A stretch of DNA of 64,000 nucleotides from Cyclobacteriaceae bacterium (GTDB lineage: Bacteria > Bacteroidota > Bacteroidia > Cytophagales > Cyclobacteriaceae): NCBI GenBank assembly GCA_016787565.1, contig JAEUUG010000008.1, positions 43,197-107,196 of the forward strand. The letters run 5' to 3'. The notes beneath the pieces were generated by a model that was not told where the DNA came from, ran no database searches, and was given only the letters and a program-made list of their open reading frames with translations. This document shows, piece by piece, positions 10,201 through 18,795 of this stretch. Position 1 is the first letter of the stretch, and each line of letters starts with the position of its first letter. The position numbers and the translations under genes are program-made.

Positions 10201-13200
10201 CCAACGCTTAACTGTGCTAATAATGACCTTACCGTTGGCGGAAACCTTGTCATTCAAACAGGAACCACCCTTACTCCAGGCACAAACGATATCATCTTTA
10301 ATGGCTCGGGTGCTCAAGCCTGGACACACAACGGTACCATTACAACTTTGAATGATGTAGTGGTGAATAAGAGCGCAGGTACGTTAACACTGGGTGGATC
10401 TGGAACTTTCCCTCCTATAACAGGAGCCACAACTGGATTAACGTTAACTTCCGGTACGCTCAATGATGGAGGAAAGACGATAACCGTTACGGGCGCTCTA
10501 ACCAATAACGCTGTCCATACTGGAGCAGGGGCAATTGTATACAACAACGCGGGCGCTTCTACCATTGGCGGCAGTAATGGAACCTTTGGTAACCTGACCA
10601 TCAATACAAACGCAACAATTGCTACTGCTGGAAAGCAGACCATTACTGGAACGCTTCGTTTGATAGGTGCAATTACAACGCTGAATATTGGATCGAATAA
10701 CCTTACTGTGCTTGGAAATATTTACAGCAATGCCACCCCGGGCACTGCAGTCGCTTTTACAAACACAAAGCGAATCCAAACGAATGGCCTTCGCAACGAT
10801 GGTGGCTTAACTCGTCAATCAACTTCGGGCGTTGCTTTACTTTTCCCGGTTGGGACATCAAGCATTTTGTATACCCCTGTAACCATTAACACCACAGCAA
10901 CAACAGCTGGCACCGTTACTGTTAGTCCGGTCGCCAACGCGCACCCCAATGTTACCACACCGAGTGAGAGTGTTCAATATTTCTGGAGGGTAACAAGTTC
11001 GGGTTTTGCGGGTATTTCAACTGTTTCCCATAATACCTATACCTATAGTAATGCTACGCGCGATGCAGCATCAGCTACCTACCGGCCAGCACGCTATGAC
11101 CCGAATACATTTACCTGGGCCTATGGACCAACGTACGATGCAACGGCTGGAGGTGGATTAACAACCATTCCTAACTTCAATACCGGAACGGGCTGGACGG
11201 GTATTGGCACTACCCAATTAGATGGAGAATATACAGCAGGCAACCTGGCGGCATTTGGAGCGGTAACAGTTTATTACAGCCGTGCCAGTGCAGCCTGGAA
11301 CCTTAATACAACCTGGAGTAATACAGCAGTGGGTGGTCCAGCCGCGGGCTCTTTCCCATGTTCATCTTGTCCTGTTGTTATTGGTGATGGTGGGGCAAAT
11401 AACCACACCGTTACGATCGATGCAGACGGAAGAAATGCCGGAAGTCTCTTCTTAGCACCAGGTTCAACATTAGACTGCGGTACGCGCGTCAACCTGGACT
11501 TCGGTGTAAATACTTCAGGGACAGGTACCCTTCGCATCGGTTCAGCCGTTTTCCCTGCCGGGGATTTCGTGAATTTTCTCGGTGCTGGTGGAGGAACAGT
11601 AGAGTGGTATGGTGCCACGAAGACCATTCCTTCAACAGGTTCGGCACCTCAAAACTTAAATCTAATCACCTATAGAAATTTAGTAATCAGTCCGAATGCG
11701 GCTGCCCAAATTACCCTGCCGGATAGAAACCTTACCATTTATAACAACTTTACCGTGAGTGGAGCGGCTGCGAATGGTCAGGCTGTTAACAATGTAACGG
11801 CACCATTTACTATTACTATCAATGGAAATTTAAATGTGGTTTCGGGTACCCTGACGTTTGCAAACAATACAGTACCAAATTCCACAATTTATGATATTAC
11901 GGGTAATACAACTATTGATGCCGGAGCATCTATCAACACCCCCAATAACTTTGCAAGCTCTCATACTATTATAACAAGTGGTTCGATAATTAATAATGGA
12001 ACATTTGATTTATTTGGGAGCGTTGCGAGAGCAACAAATTTAGTTTTTATTGGTACGAACGATGCCAGTATTACAGGTACGAATGGCTCCGCTTTAACAG
12101 AACTGAATTTTGTGACCGTTAATAAAGGTTCTTCGCAAGCATCTACACTTGCCGTTGATGTAGCCGGAACATTAAATACACTTTCGAACAACTGGCTGAC
12201 CTTGCAAAATGGAACATTAAATTTCAACGTTCCTTCCGGGTCTATAACCCTAACGAATACAGCAAACAATACATTCACTATTTCTTCCACTGCGAGACTA
12301 AAAGTTCAGGGAGGTACAGTGACTATCGGAAATAATAATAGTAATGGTAGTGATTTAATTTTGGCAGGGGCAATTGAAGTTGCCGGTGGTGTGTTGAATA
12401 TTGGGAATTCTGCAAATAATACTAATAACGACATTGAATACGCTGCAGCCGGTACACCCACTATTATTGTTTCATCGGGGAATCTCATTGTAAATGGGGC
12501 TATTCGGAGAGCCACTACAACCCTTTCGGGTGCTTTGGTCTACAACCAAAGTGGTGGTACTGTAACAGTGGAAGGCCGAAACTGTGCAGTTGCTCCAAAC
12601 AACACCCGTGGTATTTTTGAAATTGAAAGTAATGCCGGTAGCAGCTTCACGTTTACCGGAGGTACACTGAATGTCAGAAGATCAACGGGAGGCGCTTCGT
12701 TTGCTGATCTGTATATCAATCCGGCATCCAGTTCTGTTTCGTCTTCTGGTACTATTCAATTTGGTATGAATGCCAATACGTTCGTTTCGGGTACACTCAG
12801 TATCAATGTTGTTCCGGCAGTGGGCAATTTCAGCATCCTGAATGCAGGGGGTACAGTACAGAACATTGATATGCGCTCAAGTGAACTAACCTCAACCGGT
12901 ACCCTTACCATTGAAGCCAATAGCACGCTGCGCACAAATGCACTGAATGTGAACATTGGTGGTGATCTGGTTATTGCCGGAACGTACAACGGAACCATAT
13001 CTGGAGGAAATACAACAACCTTCAATGGTTCAGGAGCACAGAGTGGAGCCCTCACGGCTGGAAGCACATTTCAGAACATTACTATTAATAAACCAGCCGG
13101 AACAGTAACGTTGACGGGTAACTCATCAATCAACAACCTGAACATTTTGAGTGGTATACTTTCCGTTGCCAATACGCTTGACATCAATGGTGACATTGTG

Positions 13201-15801
13201 AATAACAGTAGTCAGATCGGTGCCGGAACCATTCGTCTTTTTGGTGCTGCTACTACCCACACCATTACAAGTTCGGGCGGATCCTTTACAAATCTTAGTT
13301 TGGGAGGTGCTGCGGCAACCAAAAGAGTTACCGTAGTTGGCGATATGACCATCAACGGGTTGCTGGACTTCACAGCCTCCGGAACAAGTCGTTATTTATT
13401 CATTGGCTCGAATCAACTCAGCTTTGGTACAACCGGTACCATTTCCAATGCCGGAGCTAATCGTTTTATACGAACAAATGGTGTGTCCAGTGATTTGGGT
13501 GTTCTTAAAAACTGGCCAGCCAGTGCAACGAATACTTTTGTTTATGCTGTCGGAACGCGTACAAATTATACACCTGTTACCGTAACGCTTACGACCACAG
13601 CCGGAGGTGCTGGTACGATGGCCGTTGCTCCGGTTGATAGTCAACACCCAACAGCGAGCGCAACGGGTGAACAAATTTTGAATTACTACTGGATTGTAAG
13701 ACGCGCCAACGGACTCGCCTATACAGCAACTGGCTCGCATGTCTATCAATTCCCAACGGGCTTTATTGGCGGATCGGGGGGAACACTCCGGGGAGCCCAC
13801 CTGGATGTAATTAATTTAATTGGTTGGACACAACCAGTAGGGGCCATATCTGTTGCAGCACCAAACACCATCCTTACCATTACCAATTCACTGAATACGA
13901 ATTTGCCGGGTGTAAACGGAATATTCCATTATACCCTTGGAACAGTCAACACATTACCTAATCCGATCACGCCTGTGTACAGCAGGTTTTCTGATAACGG
14001 AGGAGGAAACCCTTCTAATGTTGGCAATCTGATTGTCGGTGGGAACTGGAACCTAGCCACTAACTGGACATTAGAGTCTGATGGTACTGGTGCCGGATTA
14101 AGTCAAATACCAGTAGGCCGTCCGGTGGTGATTTTGCCTGCAGCCCGGATCAACATGAACATCCCGGGTCTATCGGCCTTCACCAGCCAGATTAATGGAT
14201 TGCTGTATGTTCCAACCACTGGACACAATTTAGGCACCATCAGTGGAACAGGAACGATGCGGGCCATAACCAGCACACTTCCCGCGGGAACCTATACGGC
14301 ATTTGTGTCTGCGGCAGGGGGAACGATCGAATATGTTGCGCCCATGACGATGAATAACAGAAGTACGTACAATAATGTAAGCATCATCGGCACTGGCAGT
14401 GTGATCATGACGAATACGGATCTCGTGTTAAATGGAAATATGACCATTGCCGCTGGAGCCACCCTCGATAACAGTGCGAATAACCGGAACATAACTCTTG
14501 CAAGAGATTGGATTAATAATGGAGGTTCATTTACGGCCAGTGCCGGAACGGTAATCTTCAATGGTTCGGTCGCGCAGAACATCACCGGCAGCACAACACT
14601 GAATAACTTAACTGTAGCAAAAACTGGAGGAACGGTTGTGCTCAGTGGTACAGCAACAACTACAATTAACGGTACGGCTACACTTACTACCGGTAGAGTA
14701 ATTTCATCTAGCACGCACCCGTTGGTGTTGGGACCTTCAGCTGGCGTTTCAGGCGGATCGATCAACAGTTTTGTCAATGGTCCGGTACGAAAAACAATGG
14801 CGGCAGGCACAAGTGTAACGTATCCCTTAGGAAGCATATCAAAGAATGTCTATCGCCCCGCAACCATTGCCAATACAAGTGCTCCCGATACATGGACACT
14901 GGAATACATTGGCGCTGACCCTGCACTTAGCGGTTACGATTATAACACTATGAACACTGCCAATATTGGTACCGTGAGCAGGTTTGAATACTGGGACATC
15001 TCCCGCGCTGGCGCAACATCCGCTGATGTGACACTCACCTATGATGTTGGTAGTTATATTCCTCCGAATGTTGGAACTGTTGCCAATCTTCGTGTTGCAC
15101 GCTGGACGGGTGCCCAGTGGGATTTGCCTCCCGGTGGCGGAACGTTTTCACAAACGGGTAACAACATTGCCGGAACAGTCACGGCCACTTCTGTAACAGC
15201 ATTTAGTCCGTATACACTTGCATCAACAGATGTCGGCTCTCCGCTGCCTGTGACCTGGGTTTCTTTCGAAGGAAAGCGTGAGAGCAATACCATTGTATTG
15301 AGTTGGGTTACGGCTCAGGAGATCAACAATGATTATTTTGAAGTTGAAAAATCCATTGATGGTCAGACTTTCTATACCATTGGAACACAACCGGGTAGCG
15401 GCAACACTTCTGTCTCGAAACGATATACTTTCGTGGATGCTGAAGTGTCGCCCTTTTATAAATACTATTATCGGATACGTCAGGTGGATTTCAATGGTGA
15501 CTCGGATTACAGCAACGTCATCATGCTACAGGCCGTTGGAGAAGCATCCCAGCGATGGGTAGTATTTCCGAATCCTGTAAAGGATAAATTCACCATGATG
15601 GCAACGGATCCGATTATTGATGGGTCTGTGAATGTGGTAATTTTTTCACCAAACGGAATGACAATATTTCAAGGCAGTGGAAAGTTGGAGGATCTGAGCG
15701 CCCAGATAGAAAAGACACTTCATGAGTCATCAGCCGGCATTTACCTGATACAGATTAACGAGGGAGCTTATATCGAAAATTTCCGGATTGTCCGCTACTA
15801 G
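7288..15801 (+). CDS. Giant T9SS-secreted modular beta-helix protein
   Basis: This is a secreted or cell-surface protein of 2837 residues. The N-terminus (about 10-32) is a signal peptide ending ISASSYAQ. Most of the length is low-complexity Asn/Thr/Ser/Gly-rich sequence with short turn-strand repeats typical of right-handed beta-helix adhesins. Four large modules start near residues 34, 400, 1327 and 2229 with a Trp-rich segment (for example WNLATNWT). Each closes with a PVGT...YTPV-like segment near 240-280, 1160-1200, 2057-2100 and 2492-2528. A fibronectin III-like domain (about 2655-2755) and a T9SS type A sorting domain (PNPVKDKF to the end) finish it. No enzymatic motif is recognisable; adhesion or matrix function is inferred. 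Confidence 0.92.
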   Translation: MNLSSLWPSGKIRVIFSIIFWGLLISASSYAQINLYSRASNNYDALLTWYTNPGRTIPFVGTPGATHILNIGQGHTITVPSGTTVTFAGVVVHDAGASGTFVIGTNPNAAAAVTITGDIVINSSGAFQTGGDGTAVHSLTIGGNLTNDNIFNMRSAALDVVEVTFNGSANRTLSGAGNTFIFNRLTLNTTASSNLNVNSNILINSVLTFSANGLLVVGSSNNITLSGGASIAGNNASRYIQLDGSTNSGSQLIKTSNGATASWQITYPVGTETGGYTPVVFGTVGGTAPTNGSTIAIKAIYNSSVQGQLRRTFRIAIAGNAAATTFSGPQFNYNATLDLSQGDALANYSTIWHLSAASGSWTSPAGTAPGAGTFSVTTPTHNLVTGTYYYTIGTSTAYPNTWYTYQSGVWSDWQNWTLDPSGTTLVNGLNLPPQPGDEIVILNGSTITNDGDGQVASSTTIEGGAILDMVATTGNTLGTVSGAGILRIQGINLPSGNYTAFVTAGTGGTVEYYNTGGLLPTAQTTYNKLLLTNTTGSAITYITANNLTVNSDFGITQSGGGGTVTWQINNGTANRRTIILNGSLTVSTSGRIRASNSGQTGPHLLTIFGDLTNNGSIKFFDDTDAQLEDADYTSGAIYTTALKNNAVNVTFSGVANQLVTCNGQTDFYRLIVNKGSGQQAMLTVNSAAVANFRLFGPANLFSTGGVSNCALSIANGTLQLTGSITIPILIVNGSANVPNDIFSIPQTGALWLNGSGVSVTLTNNNAGNDDQRLTVDGLFRVTDGVFNSGFSRGIGSTNGGTILIEGGTTSIWQYRPVSGGSGIFSYIQTGGTVNVGTKGYNGTPTLSGVNDGVGGVTDQFARFSLAKASSSFQMSGGIINIGTPTTPTPAGANTPLAGGLDIQSANGNYNVTGGTINMYIPTGGTINFSIYSTAPLYNVNIYREGTTTARTAVLNSPLTVLNDLTILTGNSPTLNCANNDLTVGGNLVIQTGTTLTPGTNDIIFNGSGAQAWTHNGTITTLNDVVVNKSAGTLTLGGSGTFPPITGATTGLTLTSGTLNDGGKTITVTGALTNNAVHTGAGAIVYNNAGASTIGGSNGTFGNLTINTNATIATAGKQTITGTLRLIGAITTLNIGSNNLTVLGNIYSNATPGTAVAFTNTKRIQTNGLRNDGGLTRQSTSGVALLFPVGTSSILYTPVTINTTATTAGTVTVSPVANAHPNVTTPSESVQYFWRVTSSGFAGISTVSHNTYTYSNATRDAASATYRPARYDPNTFTWAYGPTYDATAGGGLTTIPNFNTGTGWTGIGTTQLDGEYTAGNLAAFGAVTVYYSRASAAWNLNTTWSNTAVGGPAAGSFPCSSCPVVIGDGGANNHTVTIDADGRNAGSLFLAPGSTLDCGTRVNLDFGVNTSGTGTLRIGSAVFPAGDFVNFLGAGGGTVEWYGATKTIPSTGSAPQNLNLITYRNLVISPNAAAQITLPDRNLTIYNNFTVSGAAANGQAVNNVTAPFTITINGNLNVVSGTLTFANNTVPNSTIYDITGNTTIDAGASINTPNNFASSHTIITSGSIINNGTFDLFGSVARATNLVFIGTNDASITGTNGSALTELNFVTVNKGSSQASTLAVDVAGTLNTLSNNWLTLQNGTLNFNVPSGSITLTNTANNTFTISSTARLKVQGGTVTIGNNNSNGSDLILAGAIEVAGGVLNIGNSANNTNNDIEYAAAGTPTIIVSSGNLIVNGAIRRATTTLSGALVYNQSGGTVTVEGRNCAVAPNNTRGIFEIESNAGSSFTFTGGTLNVRRSTGGASFADLYINPASSSVSSSGTIQFGMNANTFVSGTLSINVVPAVGNFSILNAGGTVQNIDMRSSELTSTGTLTIEANSTLRTNALNVNIGGDLVIAGTYNGTISGGNTTTFNGSGAQSGALTAGSTFQNITINKPAGTVTLTGNSSINNLNILSGILSVANTLDINGDIVNNSSQIGAGTIRLFGAATTHTITSSGGSFTNLSLGGAAATKRVTVVGDMTINGLLDFTASGTSRYLFIGSNQLSFGTTGTISNAGANRFIRTNGVSSDLGVLKNWPASATNTFVYAVGTRTNYTPVTVTLTTTAGGAGTMAVAPVDSQHPTASATGEQILNYYWIVRRANGLAYTATGSHVYQFPTGFIGGSGGTLRGAHLDVINLIGWTQPVGAISVAAPNTILTITNSLNTNLPGVNGIFHYTLGTVNTLPNPITPVYSRFSDNGGGNPSNVGNLIVGGNWNLATNWTLESDGTGAGLSQIPVGRPVVILPAARINMNIPGLSAFTSQINGLLYVPTTGHNLGTISGTGTMRAITSTLPAGTYTAFVSAAGGTIEYVAPMTMNNRSTYNNVSIIGTGSVIMTNTDLVLNGNMTIAAGATLDNSANNRNITLARDWINNGGSFTASAGTVIFNGSVAQNITGSTTLNNLTVAKTGGTVVLSGTATTTINGTATLTTGRVISSSTHPLVLGPSAGVSGGSINSFVNGPVRKTMAAGTSVTYPLGSISKNVYRPATIANTSAPDTWTLEYIGADPALSGYDYNTMNTANIGTVSRFEYWDISRAGATSADVTLTYDVGSYIPPNVGTVANLRVARWTGAQWDLPPGGGTFSQTGNNIAGTVTATSVTAFSPYTLASTDVGSPLPVTWVSFEGKRESNTIVLSWVTAQEINNDYFEVEKSIDGQTFYTIGTQPGSGNTSVSKRYTFVDAEVSPFYKYYYRIRQVDFNGDSDYSNVIMLQAVGEASQRWVVFPNPVKDKFTMMATDPIIDGSVNVVIFSPNGMTIFQGSGKLEDLSAQIEKTLHESSAGIYLIQINEGAYIENFRIVRY

Positions 15802-15861
15802 CGCGCAACAAGAGGCAGGTTTTTCGCCACTAAATCTTCCTTATTTATTCCTATTATTGCA

Positions 15862-15890
15862 GAGCCAATCGTACGATTGGCTCATTTTTT
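15862..15890 (+). terminator. Intrinsic terminator after the giant T9SS gene
   Basis: The hairpin GAGCCAATC-GTAC-GATTGGCTC has perfect 9-base arms (15862-15883) and is followed by ATTTTTT. It ends transcription 60-90 bases after the giant gene and lies 22 bases before the phosphatase gene. Confidence 0.85.
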
Positions 15891-15912
15891 ACCTCCAAAT
15901 CAAGGTTTTTAG

Positions 15913-17991
15913 GTGCGTACGAAGGCCATCATCCGGTTACTCTTTACAGTAGGTGTGATCACCTGGCTGGGCTTGATGTTAACGGATATATCCATCGTAT
16001 TTTCTTCTAAAAACAATATTCAGGCTGAGGTACCGCTCTGGCTGCCGAACGTTATTCTCAATCTCTTTATCATTTCGCTTTATTACTATTATAAATTCAA
16101 AGTTGAACATGACGAAGTGCTCAACTTCGTGGACTTGCTGTGGCGGGTTTTTGCAACAGGCTTAATTTCTACGGTAATCTCATTATCTCTCCGATTGGTA
16201 GAATATTTATTAGGGGGAACCATACTAACTACCCATGTGGTTTTTGCCGAACTCATCTACCTCTTAAACCTGGGGTTGATGATTGGCTTTCTCATGATGG
16301 CATTTACAGCCTGGAAGCGGTTGATTCTCTACCAAAAATCAAAGTGGTTGCTGCGCTTATGGACTGTTTTTGAATATGGACTTCTGCTTACACTGGTTTA
16401 CCATAGCCTGAGACTTCCAATTGTTGAGTGGCTTTATAGTGCGCTCCTTGGAATTTTTATTGTTCTGGGATTGGTGCTTTCCGGAAACATGAAGTGGGTA
16501 GCATTTTTGAACTTCCGGCAGAAGTGGACCGGCCTGTTGCTATTGCTCCTCACGATCTTTTACCTACTCTATATTTTCTACACCATTGGTTCCTATGCAA
16601 CGTCCGTTGGCGAAGCAGCTACTTTAAATGGTGATAAGATTATTTTTCTTGACTATCGGGCACACATATTTATCATCTGCCTGATGTCGTTTGTAACACT
16701 CTACAGTATTTTTTCATTTCTGGTAATTCTCTTTAACCTCCCAACAACATCGGTCTTTGAGCAGAAGCTTGAAGAGGTGGTGAATTTTCAACGCATCAGT
16801 CAGTCTATTCAAACAGAGCAAAGCGAAGAAAGTGTTTACAATATTTTATTAGAGACTTCTGTCAGTACCGTATTTGCCGATGCAGCATGGCTGGAAATAA
16901 AGAGTAACGCACACGAGAATAAACTCTTCACGTATAAAATCACCGACAAGGAAGCACACGACATTATTGCGCACCTTCAGAAGCAAAATGTGAAAGGCGT
17001 TTTGGATCAGGGTACAGACAGGACAAAAAATTTATCCAAACATCTCAGCTCGCTGAAAGGCTCTCGTTTCCGTTCTATTCTGGCTTTCCCAATATATGTG
17101 AAAGGTGAAAACATCGGAACGCTAGCTTTGCTGAAAGAATTGGCGGAAGGTTTCAATAAGGAGATGACGCGAATTGTATCAACATTTGCCAATCAGGCTG
17201 GCATTTCCATTGAGAACTTTAGGTTGATGGAAGAGGCGTTGCAGAATGAGCGATATAAGGAGGAGTTGAAAATCGCCAAGACGGTACAAAAGAGTTTACT
17301 GCCTCAGGTGCTGGAGCAAGATGAAGCGTTTGATATTGCTGCTTTTTCAGAATCGGCTGATGAAGTAGGCGGTGATTACTATGATACGCTCCGGCTGAAC
17401 GATCATCAGGTTTGTTTAATTGTGGCAGATGTATCCGGTAAAGGAACGACAGCAGCATTTCACATGTCGCAGATGAAGGGTATTTTTCATAGCCTCGCAC
17501 AACACTGTATTGCTCCTAATGAATTTATGATTCGGGCCAACCAGGCGTTGGTTCACTGCCTTGAGCGGGGTTCATTTATTTCGGCTACATTTTTTATTGT
17601 CGATACGCAAGCCCGTACAGTAACGTATGCGCGGGCAGGCCATTGTCCGTTGTTGTACTACCGGGCCGCTCAGGATGCGACCGAGTACTTTAAGGATAGA
17701 GGAATAGCACTCGGCATGGTTCGCAATAAGAGTTATAGCAACTTCATTCAATCCAATGAATTTGAATATCAGTCGGGCGATATCATGGTATTGTATACCG
17801 ATGGTATTACCGAAGCAAAGGATAACCGCAATGAGGAGTTCGGCTATGACCGGCTTGCTCACGTGGTTCAGGAAGTAAAAGATCTCCCGGCCAGGCAGAT
17901 TCAGGAGTACATGATTAGCAGGCTGTATGAGTTTTCGGGCACAGAGAATATCAATGATGATTATACTACCATGATCGTCAAATTTAAATAG
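15913..17991 (+). CDS. Membrane PP2C-type (SpoIIE/RsbU) phosphatase with GAF domain
   Basis: This is a serine phosphatase of a partner-switching pathway, 692 residues. The N-terminal 280 residues are hydrophobic with about eight membrane segments. A GAF-like sensory domain spans about 290-440 (SILAFPIYVKGENIGTLALL). The PP2C/SpoIIE domain spans about 475-690, with metal-binding motifs DEVGGDYYD and VADVSGKGT, then YTDGITEAKD and NDDYTTMIV. It starts with GTG at 15913; no earlier in-frame ATG is available and the next Met falls inside the first membrane helix. The STAS and RsbW-like genes follow directly, so it probably dephosphorylates the STAS protein. The membrane signal is unknown. Confidence 0.93.
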   Translation: MRTKAIIRLLFTVGVITWLGLMLTDISIVFSSKNNIQAEVPLWLPNVILNLFIISLYYYYKFKVEHDEVLNFVDLLWRVFATGLISTVISLSLRLVEYLLGGTILTTHVVFAELIYLLNLGLMIGFLMMAFTAWKRLILYQKSKWLLRLWTVFEYGLLLTLVYHSLRLPIVEWLYSALLGIFIVLGLVLSGNMKWVAFLNFRQKWTGLLLLLLTIFYLLYIFYTIGSYATSVGEAATLNGDKIIFLDYRAHIFIICLMSFVTLYSIFSFLVILFNLPTTSVFEQKLEEVVNFQRISQSIQTEQSEESVYNILLETSVSTVFADAAWLEIKSNAHENKLFTYKITDKEAHDIIAHLQKQNVKGVLDQGTDRTKNLSKHLSSLKGSRFRSILAFPIYVKGENIGTLALLKELAEGFNKEMTRIVSTFANQAGISIENFRLMEEALQNERYKEELKIAKTVQKSLLPQVLEQDEAFDIAAFSESADEVGGDYYDTLRLNDHQVCLIVADVSGKGTTAAFHMSQMKGIFHSLAQHCIAPNEFMIRANQALVHCLERGSFISATFFIVDTQARTVTYARAGHCPLLYYRAAQDATEYFKDRGIALGMVRNKSYSNFIQSNEFEYQSGDIMVLYTDGITEAKDNRNEEFGYDRLAHVVQEVKDLPARQIQEYMISRLYEFSGTENINDDYTTMIVKFK

Positions 17992-18023
17992 GGAACATTA
18001 ACTAATAATAAACGTTAAAACAC

Positions 18024-18368
18024 ATGATCCACATCAAAAGATTACAGGAAGACGGAGTCGATATTGTAGCCCTGGTGGGTGAAATAGACGCCAGTTCCTC
18101 CATCGAGCTTGATCTCGCCATAGCGAGAAGTGTGGGAGAAGGTTTCATCAAAATATTGGTGGATTGTAGCGCGCTCGAATACATATCATCTGCCGGCCTC
18201 GGGGTGTTTATGTCCTATATCGAAGAATTCAAAGACAAAAACATCAGCATGGTGTTGTTTGGAATGAACGATAAGGTAGCTAACACTTTTCAGATTCTCG
18301 GCTTAAACGAGTTGCTGCAAATCACGCAAAGTAAAGATCAGGCAAAGCAGTTGATTCATGAAGTATAA
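18024..18368 (+). CDS. STAS-domain anti-anti-sigma factor (RsbV/SpoIIAA-like)
   Basis: This is a single STAS domain of 114 residues that would act as the switch protein between phosphatase and kinase. The conserved loop YISSAGLG contains Ser55 and Ser56, the likely phosphorylation site by comparison with SpoIIAA and RsbV. The gene lies 32 bp after the phosphatase gene, and its end overlaps the start of the kinase gene by 11 bp. In family models the unphosphorylated form binds the RsbW-type kinase and frees its target. No sigma factor is encoded nearby, so the final target is unknown. Confidence 0.93.
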   Translation: MIHIKRLQEDGVDIVALVGEIDASSSIELDLAIARSVGEGFIKILVDCSALEYISSAGLGVFMSYIEEFKDKNISMVLFGMNDKVANTFQILGLNELLQITQSKDQAKQLIHEV

Positions 18369-18777
18369 GTATAAAGTTGGTTGCAGCATTGAGAATCTGA
18401 AGGGTGTCAGGGATTTTATCCGGACGTCACTCCGCCAGCACAGTGTGCCCGATTTGCAGATCGGAGAGATAGTGCTGGCACTGGATGAAATGTGTTCCAA
18501 CCTCATGATTCACGCCCATCATTGCAATGCCGATGAGCTTTTTGAGATAAACATTACCATCGGCAAAGAAAGTCCCATCATTTTTGAAATCATTGATGAC
18601 GGAACAGTTTTCGATATCAATCAATTCATTGAGCCGGAGTTGGGCAATATTATCCACGAAAAAAGAAAAGGCGGATTAGGCATCCGACTTGTTAAATCAA
18701 TTATGGACAAAATCGAATACCACAAGCGAGACGGAAAAAATGTTTGTCGCCTGGTTAAAGCCGTCTCTTTCAACTAA
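18358..18777 (+). CDS. RsbW-like anti-sigma factor serine/threonine kinase
   Basis: This is a small GHKL ATPase of 139 residues of the HATPase_c_2 type. The N-box is ALDEMCSNLMIHA (about residues 41-53), the G1 box is IIDDGTVFD (about 79-87) and the G2 box is KGGLGIRLVKSIMD (about 102-115). It lacks the extra domains of sensor kinases. The ATG at 18358 lies inside the end of the STAS gene, implying coupled translation and a matched stoichiometry. It should phosphorylate the STAS protein and sequester a sigma factor or other partner. Confidence 0.92.
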   Translation: MKYKYKVGCSIENLKGVRDFIRTSLRQHSVPDLQIGEIVLALDEMCSNLMIHAHHCNADELFEINITIGKESPIIFEIIDDGTVFDINQFIEPELGNIIHEKRKGGLGIRLVKSIMDKIEYHKRDGKNVCRLVKAVSFN

Positions 18778-18795
18778 CCTGAATTTTTTACACGT

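Noticed and set aside
14292..14837. A 181-residue open frame antisense to the giant T9SS gene
   Set aside because: It is the mirror of the low-complexity Thr/Asn/Val coding sequence, has no signal, motif or ribosome site, and several similar antisense frames run along the same gene.
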